From: Streptomyces sp. NBC_01591
GTDB lineage: Bacteria > Actinomycetota > Actinomycetes > Streptomycetales > Streptomycetaceae
DNA length: 64,000 nucleotides
Assembly: GCF_035918155.1 (NCBI RefSeq)
Contig: NZ_CP109327.1
Span: 992,001 to 1,056,000, forward strand
Direction of reading: 5' to 3'
A model generated the notes under the pieces. That model worked only from the letters and a program-made list of their open reading frames with translations, did not search any database and was not told the origin of the DNA. Positions within the stretch are counted from its first letter, which is position 1; every line of letters starts with the position of its first letter. Made by a program: the position numbers and the translations under genes. Below are positions 25,230 through 33,375 of this stretch, piece by piece.

Positions 25230-26402
25230 ATGGGTACGTCCGGGCCCAAGTACCAGCGCATCAAGGACGAGTTGCGGGCCGAGGTGGCACGTGACGAGTA
25301 CGAGGCCGGTGCTCCGTTCATCACTCAGAACCAGCTGCGCGAGCGCTTCGGAGTCAGCTCCACCACCGCTGTCCGGGCACTCAACGACCTCGTCGCGGAA
25401 GGGCTGTTGGTGCGCCGCCGCGGCCAGGGGACCTTTGTCGCCGACCCCGAGGACAGGGTCGCGGAGCCCGCACCGGCACACAGGTCCGGTGTGATCGCCT
25501 GCATCATCAGCGGTCAGGGGCCGTACCAGTCGGAGGTGCTGCGCGGGATCGAGTCCAGCTGTTCGGAGCGCGGGCTGCGGCTGTTCTTCTCCGACTCCGC
25601 CGTCCACATGACCGACACGGGGCACGCCTCCCACGACGCGTCGCTGGCCCGCCAGGACCAGGTGCTGCACCAGGCCGTCGAGGACCGCGTCGAAGGCATC
25701 ATCCTCTACCCCGTCCAGGGTGCTCCCGATCCCGACGTCCTCGACGAGATCAGGCGCCTGCGCATACCCATGGTCCTGGTCGACCGGTATTTTCCGGGCC
25801 TCGCCATCGACGCGGTCACCGCCGACAACTACGACGTCGGCTACCGGCTCACCGAACATCTGCTGGCCGACGGCCACGAGCGGATCGCGACGCTCTGGGG
25901 CGAGACGCAGTGCACCAGCGTCCACGACCGGATGACCGGGCACAAACAGGCGCTGCGCGCCCATGACCAGCCCCTGCTCCCCCAGTTGACCGCGCTGCGT
26001 TCGTACACGGCGCTGTCCGAGGACGACCGCAAGCAGCTGCTGACCGACCTGCTCGGCTCGCCCGAGCCGCCGACCGCCCTGCTGTGCGCCCATGGTTTCG
26101 CCGTCGCCACCGCGGCCGCCGATCTGGCCTCGCTCGGCATCGCCGTACCCGACGAGATCGTGCTGGCCGGCATGGACGACGCCGGTCCCTACGATCTGCT
26201 GCCGCTCACCAGCTTCGCCGCCCGGCTCCCCGCCAGGGAGATCGGCAGCCGGGCGGTCGAGCAACTGGTCACCCGGATCGCGGAGCGCACGGCGGGCGAG
26301 GACCCGTACCGCAGCGCCGAGCAGATCGTGCTTCCCGTCCGGATCAGGACGCGCGAGTCCGTGCCGGTCCGGCTCCGTACCGTCGCCGCCCGCCGGCCCT
26401 GA
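25230..26402 (+). CDS. GntR-LacI hybrid regulator (AraR-like architecture)
   Basis: A 390-residue regulator with an N-terminal GntR winged helix (KYQRIKDELRAEVARDEYEA, then ITQNQLRERFGVSSTTAVRA and GLLVRRRGQGTFV) fused to a LacI/PBP-type sensor domain (IACIISGQGPYQSEVLRGIE, PMVLVDRYFPGLAIDAVTAD, AGMDDAGPYDLLPLTSFA). This GntR-HTH plus LacI-sensor layout is the one seen in AraR. It should respond to a sugar. The ATG at 25230 is the only start that preserves the domain; an upstream TTG at 25197 lies within the palindrome. It is separated from the FAD oxidoreductase gene by 14 bp and probably co-transcribed with it. The four TTGACGC-type sites upstream suggest autoregulation. Confidence 0.88.
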   Translation: MGTSGPKYQRIKDELRAEVARDEYEAGAPFITQNQLRERFGVSSTTAVRALNDLVAEGLLVRRRGQGTFVADPEDRVAEPAPAHRSGVIACIISGQGPYQSEVLRGIESSCSERGLRLFFSDSAVHMTDTGHASHDASLARQDQVLHQAVEDRVEGIILYPVQGAPDPDVLDEIRRLRIPMVLVDRYFPGLAIDAVTADNYDVGYRLTEHLLADGHERIATLWGETQCTSVHDRMTGHKQALRAHDQPLLPQLTALRSYTALSEDDRKQLLTDLLGSPEPPTALLCAHGFAVATAAADLASLGIAVPDEIVLAGMDDAGPYDLLPLTSFAARLPAREIGSRAVEQLVTRIAERTAGEDPYRSAEQIVLPVRIRTRESVPVRLRTVAARRP

Positions 26403-26416
26403 GGGAGGAGACTCCT

Positions 26417-28051
26417 GTGTTCGCCGCCCCCACCCCCCGTACCCGCGAACTCGGGACCGATGTCCTGGTGGTCGGTGCCGGTCTCGGTGGTCTCGCCGCC
26501 GCGCTGACCGCCGCCCGGTTCGGACACCGCGTCGTGCTCACCGAGGCGACCGACTGGCCCGGTGGCCTGTTCACCGCGCAGGCCGTGCCGCTCGCCGACG
26601 GCCACCGCATCGAACTGGACCCCGTCTCCCCCGGCTACCGCGATCTGCGCGAGCGGATACGCGACTTCTACCGGCGCAACTACCCGCTGTGCCCCGAGCC
26701 GTTCGCCGATCCGCTGCTCGACCCCGGCCTCAGCACCACCGGCCATCTCAGCCACGAGCCGCGCGCCGCACTCGCGGTAGTCCAGGAGCTCCTCACCCCG
26801 CACCTCGCCACCGGCAGGCTCACCCTGCTGCTCGGCCACCGCCCGGTCGCGGCCCAGGCGGACGGGGACCGGGTGACCGCGGTCACCCTGGAGGCGGCGG
26901 ACGGCGAGCCGCTGACGGTCAGCGCCCCCTACGTCGTCGACGCCACGGACCTGGGCGAGCTGCTCGGCCTCGCGGGCGTCGAGCACGTCACCGGCGCCGA
27001 GTCCCGCGAGGAGACCGGCGAACCGCACGCGCCCGTCGTCGCCGATCCGCTGGACCAGCAGCCGGTCTCCTGGGTCTTCGCCCTGGACCACCGCCCCGGC
27101 GAGGACCACACCGTCGACCGGCCGGCGGGCTACGCCCGGTGGTCCGACGCCTTCTCCTGGGACACCGCGGAGCCGGGCGACGGCCCGGCCCGCTCCGTGC
27201 CGCTGTTCCTGCACGAGCCGGACGACGTCCCGCCCTGGGCCGCACCGCCCAACGACCGCTGGCACCAGCTGCGGGCGCTCGCCCGGAGCCGCTGTCTGCC
27301 CGGTACGTTCGACAGCGACATCACCCTGGTCGACTGGGAGCAGACCGCCTACACCCGGCTCCCGCTCACCGGGGTCGGGGAGGAGGTACGGGCGCGGGCC
27401 GAGCAGGAGGCACGCGAGCAGGCCATGTCGTTCCTGTACTGGATGCAGACGCGCGCGCCCCGGCACGACGGCGGTCACGGCTACCCCGAGCTGCGGCTGA
27501 GGCCCGACGTCACGGGCACGGACGACGGGTTCGCCAAGGCCGCACACGTACGCGAATCCCGGCGCATCCGGGCCGAGTTCACCCTTCTTGAGCACCACCT
27601 GACCGCCGCGGCACGGGCCGGGGCGCCGGGCGCCGAGACCTTCACGGACAGTGTGGGCACCCTGCGCTCCCGGATCACCCTGCACCCCGGGACGGGTGGC
27701 GGCGCGGGACTGGACCTGGAGTGCCTGCCGTTCCAGCTGCCGCTGGGCGCGCTGCTGCCCGTACGGGTGGAGAATCTGCTCCCGGCCGGGCGGAACATCG
27801 GCGCCACACATCTCAGCGCACCCGCGCTCGGCGGGCACGCGGGCCAGTGGAGCATCGGTGAGGCCGTCGGCGCGCTGGTCTCGTACTGCCTGGAGCACCG
27901 GCTGCCGCCGCGCGCGGTCCGCGGGAGCGAGCAGCGGCTCGCCTCCTTCCAGGACCGGTTGAGCACCTCTCTCGGTCTCGCCCTCGACTGGCCGGACCGG
28001 CTCCGCACCGGCCCCGTGACCAGTGCCGGGGCGCTCTACGCCACGCTCTGA
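26417..28051 (+). CDS. FAD-dependent oxidoreductase (FAD_oxidored family)
   Basis: A 544-residue flavoprotein. The dinucleotide-binding motif is at residues 17-43 (VLVVGAGLGGLAAALTAARF), and later segments include YVVDATDLGELLGLAGV and LPAGRNIGATHLSAPALGGH, typical of the FAD_oxidored family sometimes labelled xanthan-lyase-like. GTG at 26417 is preceded by GGGAGGAG. There is no signal peptide, so it is cytoplasmic. In glycan loci these proteins are thought to oxidise a sugar or glycoside, but the reaction is generally unknown. It is second in an operon with the GntR-LacI regulator and followed by a clean UUCG-loop terminator. Family call firm, substrate unknown. Confidence 0.82.
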   Translation: MFAAPTPRTRELGTDVLVVGAGLGGLAAALTAARFGHRVVLTEATDWPGGLFTAQAVPLADGHRIELDPVSPGYRDLRERIRDFYRRNYPLCPEPFADPLLDPGLSTTGHLSHEPRAALAVVQELLTPHLATGRLTLLLGHRPVAAQADGDRVTAVTLEAADGEPLTVSAPYVVDATDLGELLGLAGVEHVTGAESREETGEPHAPVVADPLDQQPVSWVFALDHRPGEDHTVDRPAGYARWSDAFSWDTAEPGDGPARSVPLFLHEPDDVPPWAAPPNDRWHQLRALARSRCLPGTFDSDITLVDWEQTAYTRLPLTGVGEEVRARAEQEAREQAMSFLYWMQTRAPRHDGGHGYPELRLRPDVTGTDDGFAKAAHVRESRRIRAEFTLLEHHLTAAARAGAPGAETFTDSVGTLRSRITLHPGTGGGAGLDLECLPFQLPLGALLPVRVENLLPAGRNIGATHLSAPALGGHAGQWSIGEAVGALVSYCLEHRLPPRAVRGSEQRLASFQDRLSTSLGLALDWPDRLRTGPVTSAGALYATL

Positions 28052-28058
28052 AACCCAC

Positions 28059-28080
28059 TGCCCTTCCTTCGGGAAGGGCA
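28059..28080 (+). terminator. UUCG-tetraloop terminator after the FAD oxidoreductase gene
   Basis: Stem TGCCCTTCC/GGAAGGGCA (9 bp) closed by TTCG, starting 8 bp after the stop. It separates the regulator/FAD-oxidoreductase operon from the next operator and operon. Confidence 0.8.
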
Positions 28081-28095
28081 CCTTACCGACCTGCT

Positions 28096-28109
28096 GGAAA
28101 ACGCTTACC
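28096..28109 (+). promoter_or_regulatory. LacI-family operator 3 (Gfo/Idh, deacetylase, GH38 operon)
   Basis: GGAAAACGCTTACC, 16 bp after the preceding terminator and 40 bp before the GTG start of the Gfo/Idh gene. No convincing -35/-10 pair was found near it, unlike sites 1, 4 and 5. Confidence 0.7.
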
Positions 28110-28148
28110 AATCCCGGCGGCTCACGCCCTCAGCCTGGACGGCCCTCT

Positions 28149-29258
28149 GTGACTGTGACTCCTTACCGTGTACTGCTCGTCGGCGCGGGCAACATCGCCC
28201 GTGCCGTCCATATGCCGGCGTTCCTCGAACTTCCCTCGGACTTCGTGGTGGTGGGCGCCGTCGATGCCGATCCCGCCGCCGCCCGTTCCTTCGCCACCGA
28301 CTTCGCGCTCCCCCACCACTCCACCGATCTCGCCGCGTCGCTGGGCGAGGTCCGTCCCGATCTCGTCGTCATCGCCTCGCCGCCCGTCGCCCACCGGGAG
28401 CAGGTCGTCGCCGCCCTGGCGGCCGGGGCGTGGGTGTGGTGCGAGAAGCCGCCCGCGCTCAGCCTCGCGGGGTACGACGCCATGACCGCCGCCGAGGGCG
28501 AGCAGGGCCCGTACGCCCCGATCGTCTTCCAGCACCGGTTCGGCTCGGGGGCCGAGCACGCCAAGGCGCTCATCGCCTCCGGGGAGCTGGGGGCGCCGCT
28601 GGTCGCCCACTGCCAGACCACCTGGTACCGCGACGACGCCTACTACGCGGTCCCCTGGCGCGGGAAGTGGGAGACCGAGGGCGCGGGCCCCGCCATGGGA
28701 CTCGGCATCCACCAGATCGACCTGCTGCTCGAACTGCTGGGTGACTGGGCGGAGATCCGCGCCATGGCGGGCCGGCTGGCCCGTGACGTCGAGACCGACG
28801 ATGTCACCACCGCCACCGTGCGCTTCGCCTCGGGCGCGCTGGCCACCGTGGTCAACAGCGCCCTCTCGCCGCGCCAGCTGAGCCACCTGCGGATCGATCT
28901 GCGGGACGCCACGATCGAGCTGAACCATCTCTACGGATACGGGAACGGCGACTGGACCTACACCCCGGCGCCCGGTGTCGACCCCGGGCGGGTGGACGGC
29001 TGGAACGCCCCGGCCGAGGACGTACCGAGCTCGCACAGCGCCCAGCTCCGTTCCCTCCTGGCCGACATGCGGGCCGGACGGCGGCCCAGGGCGAGCGCCG
29101 GGGACGGCCGCCGCTCCCTGGAGCTGATCACCGCGATGTACAAGGCTGCACTCACCGGTCTCCCGGTCCGGGCGGGCGAGATCGTCCCGGGCGACCCCTT
29201 CTACACGGCGCTGCACGGCTCGGTACCCGGCTGGGCGCCACAGGAGTCCGGGCGATGA
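28149..29258 (+). CDS. Gfo/Idh/MocA-family oxidoreductase
   Basis: A 369-residue NAD(P)-dependent sugar oxidoreductase. The Rossmann domain starts YRVLLVGAGNIARAVHMPAF, and the family EKP motif is in WVWCEKPPALSLAGYDAM with the catalytic lysine. The C-terminal sheet domain includes GLGIHQIDLLLELLGDW with the conserved His/Asp. Such enzymes oxidise a sugar hydroxyl, often at C3, or reduce it. The GTG at 28149 gives VTVTPYRV; a second GTG lies two codons on. It opens the operon with the NodB-like and GH38 genes, downstream of LacI-type operator 3. A role with DUF6807 in keto-sugar chemistry is an inference from co-regulation. Confidence 0.87.
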   Translation: MTVTPYRVLLVGAGNIARAVHMPAFLELPSDFVVVGAVDADPAAARSFATDFALPHHSTDLAASLGEVRPDLVVIASPPVAHREQVVAALAAGAWVWCEKPPALSLAGYDAMTAAEGEQGPYAPIVFQHRFGSGAEHAKALIASGELGAPLVAHCQTTWYRDDAYYAVPWRGKWETEGAGPAMGLGIHQIDLLLELLGDWAEIRAMAGRLARDVETDDVTTATVRFASGALATVVNSALSPRQLSHLRIDLRDATIELNHLYGYGNGDWTYTPAPGVDPGRVDGWNAPAEDVPSSHSAQLRSLLADMRAGRRPRASAGDGRRSLELITAMYKAALTGLPVRAGEIVPGDPFYTALHGSVPGWAPQESGR

Positions 29259-29980
29259 CCGACCGCCCGGACAGCGGCGCCGAGCGTGCCCTGCTGCTCA
29301 CCTTCGACGACCGGCATGTGCACGAGTGGGCCGCGGCCGCACCGCTGTTCACGTCGTACGGCGCGCGCGTCACCTTCTTCATCTGCGAGCCCGACCGGCT
29401 CGACCGGGACGAGGTGCGGTTGCTGCGCCGGCTCGCGGACGACGGCCACACCATCGGCTGCCACGGCCTGCGGCACGAGCGCGCACCCGAGTTCGTCGCC
29501 GCGCACGGCGCGGGCGCCTATCTCGACCGGGAGGTGGTGCCCGCCCTCGACGTGCTGCGTCGCCTCGGCTTTCCGGCCCGCAGCTTCGCCTACCCGTGCA
29601 GTGCCCGCGACGAGAACACCGACCGGCTGCTGCTCACACTCTTCGAGCGGCTGCGCGGCGGAGTACCCGTCGGCCGTCGCGCCGATCCGGCCCTCGCGGC
29701 CGAACTGCACGTCCCGGCCGCCGACCTCCCCGCCCGGCGGGTCCTGCCGGGCTGCTCGGTGGATTCCGGGCGCGGAAGCGTCGCGTACGGGGACGATCTG
29801 ACCGGCGTCGAGACGGCACTGCGCCGGACCGCCGATCACGGCGGCGTGACCACGCTCTATGCCCACTGCGTCGCCGACGCCCACGAGGCCAACCATGTGA
29901 CCCCGGCCCGGCTGGAGAAGCTCCTGGCCGTGGCCGATGGGATGTCACTGCCCTGCGTGGGCTTCGACGAGCTCCCGTGA
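29255..29980 (+). CDS. Polysaccharide deacetylase (NodB-homology) family protein
   Basis: A 241-residue cytoplasmic protein with a NodB-homology fold. Motif 1 is LLLTFDDRHVHEW (Thr-Phe-Asp-Asp) and motif 2 is TIGCHGLRHERAP (His-xxx-His-like), with FAYPCSARDENTD as motif 3. The metal-binding Asp and His residues are therefore present. There is no signal peptide or membrane segment, so it should act on a small intracellular sugar derivative and not on cell-wall polymer. The start overlaps the preceding stop (ATGA). Removal of N- or O-acetyl groups before or after GH38 cleavage would fit the locus, but this is inferred. Some relatives have no deacetylase activity. Confidence 0.78.
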   Translation: MTDRPDSGAERALLLTFDDRHVHEWAAAAPLFTSYGARVTFFICEPDRLDRDEVRLLRRLADDGHTIGCHGLRHERAPEFVAAHGAGAYLDREVVPALDVLRRLGFPARSFAYPCSARDENTDRLLLTLFERLRGGVPVGRRADPALAAELHVPAADLPARRVLPGCSVDSGRGSVAYGDDLTGVETALRRTADHGGVTTLYAHCVADAHEANHVTPARLEKLLAVADGMSLPCVGFDELP

Positions 29981-30026
29981 ACCACTACCGCGTCGCACAC
30001 ATTTCATTCAGAGGGGCCCTTCACTC

Positions 30027-33000
30027 ATGCATGACGACCGCACACTGACCGAGGAACGGCTCGGCCGCGCCCTGCGCGAGCGCATCCGCCCCGCCGTCCA
30101 CCCCCGTACCGCGCCGCTGGAGTTCGAGGTCTGGCACGCCCCCGGCGAACCGGTGCCCTTCACCGAGGCGGTGGCCGCCCCGTACAAGCCCGGCGCCATC
30201 GGCGACGACTGGGGGCCGGCCTGGGGCACCAGCTGGTTCCGGGTGACCGGCCGCGTCCCGCAGGACTGGGCCGGTGAGACCGTCGAAGCGGTGATCGACC
30301 TCGGCTTCGCCAAGGACCGGCCCGGGTTCTCCGCGGAGGCGCTGGCCCACCGGCCGGACGGCAGCGTGGTCAAGGCGCTCAACCCGCGCAACACCTGGCT
30401 GCGGATCGGCGAACCGGTTGCGGGCGGCGAGGAGTTCACGTACTTCCTCGAAGCCGCCGCCAATCCGGAGATCCTGGACGGTGTCAGCCTGCTGGGAGAC
30501 CGGGAGACCGCGGGCAGCGAGCCGCTGTACCGCGTCGAGCGGATGGACCTCGCGGTCTTCGACCGGCAGGTGTGGGAGCTGGTCCAGGACCTGGAGGTGC
30601 TCGACCAGCTGATGCGGCAGCTGCCGCTCGGTTCGGCGCGCCGCTGGGAGATCCTGCGCGCGGTGGAACGCTGCCTGGACGCCCTTGACCTGGACGCCGT
30701 GGGCGCGAGCGCGAGCGCCGCGCGGGAGCGGCTGCGGGCTGTGCTCTCCTCCCCCGCGCACGCCTCCGCGCACCGGCTGTCGGCGGTGGGTCACGCGCAT
30801 ATCGACTCGGCGTGGCTGTGGCCGCTGCGGGAGACGGTGCGCAAGGTCACCCGCACCACCTCCAACGTGGTGGCGCTGATGGACGACCGTCCGGAGTTCG
30901 TCTTCGCGATGTCGCAGGCACAGCAGCTGGACTGGCTGCGCGAGCACCAGCCCGCGCTGTACGCCCGGGTGAAGGAGAAGGTGGCCGCCGGTCAGTTCGT
31001 GCCGGTGGGCGGGATGTGGGTGGAGTCGGACACCAACATGCCCGGGTCGGAGGCACTGGCCCGGCAGTTCGTGTACGGCAAGCGGTTCTTCCTGGAGGAG
31101 TTCGGGGTCGAGACCGAGGAGGTGTGGCTGCCCGACTCGTTCGGCTACTCGGCGGCGCTGCCGCAGTTGGTGAAGCTCTCCGGTTCGCGCTGGTTCCTCA
31201 CCCAGAAGATCTCGTGGAACACGACGAACCCGTTCCCGCACCATTCCTTCCTGTGGGAGGGGCTGGACGGCACCCGGGTGTTCACGCACTTCCCGCCGGT
31301 GGACACCTATGTGGCGGAGCTGTCCGGCGAGGAGCTCGCGCACGCCGAGGAGAACTTCCGGGAGAAGGGCCACGCCACCCGCTCGCTCGTGCCGTTCGGC
31401 TGGGGCGACGGCGGTGGCGGCCCCACCCGCGAGATGCTGGCGCGTGCCGAGCGGCTCGCGGATCTGGAGGGCTCTCCCCGGGTGACGATCGAGAAGCCCG
31501 CGGACTTCTTCGAAGCCGCCGAGACGGAGTACGACCGGCCGCCGGTGTGGCTGGGCGAGCTGTATCTGGAACTGCACCGCGGTACGTACACCTCGCAGGC
31601 GCGGACCAAGCAGGGCAACCGGCGCAGCGAGCACCTGCTGCGGGAGGCGGAGCTGTGGGCGGCCACCGCCGCCGTGCGGACCGGATTCCCGTATCCGCAC
31701 GAGGAGTTGGACCGGATCTGGAAGAGCGTGCTGCTGCACCAGTTCCACGACATCCTGCCGGGTTCGTCCATCGCCTGGGTGCACCGTGAGGCCGAGGCGA
31801 CGTACGCCCGGATCGCCGACGAGCTCGAAGCGGTGATCGGGGCGGCGCAGCGGGCCCTGGCCGGCGCCGCGGAGGGCGGCGGCACGGTGGTGTTCAACTC
31901 CGCTCCGCACGGCCGGGCCGGCGTCGCGGCGGGGGGCGCGGTGCTCGCTCCTCAGGCCCCGGAGCCTGCCGTGGAGATCGAGGAGTACGACTCCGGCTTC
32001 CGGCTGGACAACGGGGTGCTCCGGGTGACCGTGGACGCGCGGGGGCTCGTGGTCTCCGTCGTCGACCTGGTGACCGGGCGCGAGACCGTCGCCCCTGGCA
32101 GTGCGGCGAATCTGCTCCAGGTCCACCCGGATCTGCCCAACCGCTGGGACGCCTGGGACGTCGATGCCTTCTACCGCAACACGGTGACCGATCTGACCGA
32201 GGCGGACGTGGTGCGCCGCAACGGTGACGGCGTCGAGGTGGTGCGTACCTTCGGCTCGTCCCGCGTCACCCAGCTGCTGACGCTGCGGCCCGGTGCCCGG
32301 CGCCTGGACATCGACACCGAGGTCGACTGGCACGAGCAGGAGAAGTTCCTCAAGGCGGCGTTCCCCATCGATGTGCGCGCCGATCACTCCACGGCAGAGA
32401 CCCAGTTCGGGCACGTCCAGCGGCCGACGCACACCAACACCAGCTGGGAGGCGGCCAAGTTCGAGATCTGCGCCCACCGTTTCCTGCACGTCGGCGAGCC
32501 GGGCTGGGGTGCGGCGCTGATCAACGATTCGACGTACGGGCACGATGTGACCCGTACGGTCCGCGAGGACGGCTCGACCACGACCACGGTGCGGCTGTCG
32601 CTGCTGCGGGCGCCCCGCTACCCCGACCCGGCGACCGACCAGGGGGTGCACCGGCTGCGGTACGCGCTGCTGCCGGGTGCGACGATCGGTGACGCGGTCC
32701 GTGAGGGCTGGTCCTTCAGCCTCCCCGAGCGCCGGGTCGCGGGCGGTGCCGCGGTCGCCCCGCTGGTCTCGGTCGACGACGACGCGGTGGTCGTGACCGC
32801 CGTGAAGCTCGCCGACGACGGCAGTGGTGATGTGGTGGTCCGGCTTCACGAGGCCCACGGCGGACGGGTCTCGGCACGTCTGACGGCGGGCTTCGCGCTG
32901 GCCGGGGCGAGCGTCACCGATCTGCTGGAGCGCCCGCTCGCCGACGAGACCGCCGAGGTGGACGGCGATGCGGTCCGGCTGGGGCTGCGGCCCTTCCAGA

Positions 33001-33038
33001 TCGTGACGCTCAGGCTCACACCGAACAACGACGTGTGA
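30027..33038 (+). CDS. Alpha-mannosidase, glycoside hydrolase family 38
   Basis: A 1003-residue enzyme of the bacterial GH38 branch. After an N-terminal beta domain (about 1-250) the catalytic domain has the metal motif VGHAHIDSAWLWPLRET, the nucleophile region EVWLPDSFGYSAALPQL, WNTTNPFPHHSFLWEG and FGWGDGGGGPTREML. A helical bundle (HQFHDILPGSSIAWVH) and C-terminal beta-sandwich (VDWHEQEKFLKAAFPID) complete the family layout. It hydrolyses terminal alpha-mannosyl residues with a catalytic zinc. There is no signal peptide, so it works on imported oligosaccharides. The start at 30027 has GAGGGG 10 bp upstream. It is the last gene of the operator-3 operon, and hairpin repeat B begins with the base after its stop codon. 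Confidence 0.92.
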   Translation: MHDDRTLTEERLGRALRERIRPAVHPRTAPLEFEVWHAPGEPVPFTEAVAAPYKPGAIGDDWGPAWGTSWFRVTGRVPQDWAGETVEAVIDLGFAKDRPGFSAEALAHRPDGSVVKALNPRNTWLRIGEPVAGGEEFTYFLEAAANPEILDGVSLLGDRETAGSEPLYRVERMDLAVFDRQVWELVQDLEVLDQLMRQLPLGSARRWEILRAVERCLDALDLDAVGASASAARERLRAVLSSPAHASAHRLSAVGHAHIDSAWLWPLRETVRKVTRTTSNVVALMDDRPEFVFAMSQAQQLDWLREHQPALYARVKEKVAAGQFVPVGGMWVESDTNMPGSEALARQFVYGKRFFLEEFGVETEEVWLPDSFGYSAALPQLVKLSGSRWFLTQKISWNTTNPFPHHSFLWEGLDGTRVFTHFPPVDTYVAELSGEELAHAEENFREKGHATRSLVPFGWGDGGGGPTREMLARAERLADLEGSPRVTIEKPADFFEAAETEYDRPPVWLGELYLELHRGTYTSQARTKQGNRRSEHLLREAELWAATAAVRTGFPYPHEELDRIWKSVLLHQFHDILPGSSIAWVHREAEATYARIADELEAVIGAAQRALAGAAEGGGTVVFNSAPHGRAGVAAGGAVLAPQAPEPAVEIEEYDSGFRLDNGVLRVTVDARGLVVSVVDLVTGRETVAPGSAANLLQVHPDLPNRWDAWDVDAFYRNTVTDLTEADVVRRNGDGVEVVRTFGSSRVTQLLTLRPGARRLDIDTEVDWHEQEKFLKAAFPIDVRADHSTAETQFGHVQRPTHTNTSWEAAKFEICAHRFLHVGEPGWGAALINDSTYGHDVTRTVREDGSTTTTVRLSLLRAPRYPDPATDQGVHRLRYALLPGATIGDAVREGWSFSLPERRVAGGAAVAPLVSVDDDAVVVTAVKLADDGSGDVVVRLHEAHGGRVSARLTAGFALAGASVTDLLERPLADETAEVDGDAVRLGLRPFQIVTLRLTPNNDV

Positions 33039-33320
33039 GAGGCGGTCGGGTGACTTCGGACCGGAAAGCGGACGCGGTCTGGTGCGTGCGATTCCAAGGC
33101 GGAGGAGGGAGGCGACGCGGAGCGTCGTCGACCGACGACAACGCGGAGGGGGGGAGGCGACGCGGAGCGTCGTCGACCGACGACAACGCGGAGGGGGGAG
33201 GCGACGCGGAGCGTCGTCGACCGACGACAACGCGGAGGGGGGTCCCCCCTGGCCCTTGGGGCCTTGGGGGAGTGCGTGCCAGGGCGTGGCCGCCCGGTCC
33301 AGAGGTCACCCGACCGCCTC
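33039..33320 (+). repeat. Long imperfect hairpin repeat, copy B, with a triplicated core
   Basis: A 282-bp element beginning immediately after the GH38 stop. Arms GAGGCGGTCGGGTGAC (33039-33054) and 33305-33320 are perfectly complementary (16 bp), continued by GGACCGG (33058-33064) with CCGGTCC (33294-33300) and weaker pairing inward. The interior starts CCAAGGCGGAGGAGGGAG and then holds three tandem core units. The core is shared with copy A at 19213-19429, but the outer stem sequence is not, which implies that pairing and not stem sequence is preserved. Confidence 0.75.
33111..33243 (+). repeat. Three tandem 44-45-bp repeat units
   Basis: Units start at 33111, 33156 and 33200 with GGCGACGCGGAGCGTCGTCG and continue ACCGACGACAACGCGGAGG plus a G-run. 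The units are identical apart from one G in the run. Each unit contains its own small palindrome GTCGTCG/CGACGAC. There are no unique spacers, so this is not a CRISPR array. Confidence 0.85.
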
Positions 33321-33375
33321 TGCGGCCCACGGGGTGGGTGCGCACCGCCGCGCACCCGCCCCGTACTCTTTTTCC

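Noticed and set aside
30021..33230. 1069-residue open frame antisense to GH38
   Set aside because: Shadow of a high-GC gene; its product is Arg/Gly/Asp/His-rich with no domain, while the + strand encodes a complete GH38.
33111..33243. Possible CRISPR array
   Set aside because: The three units are directly abutting copies with no unique spacers, and no cas genes are present.
33082..33375. Arg-rich N-terminal extension of the Ser/Thr kinase
   Set aside because: It is translated repeat B; the kinase domain starts properly from the ATG at 33376.
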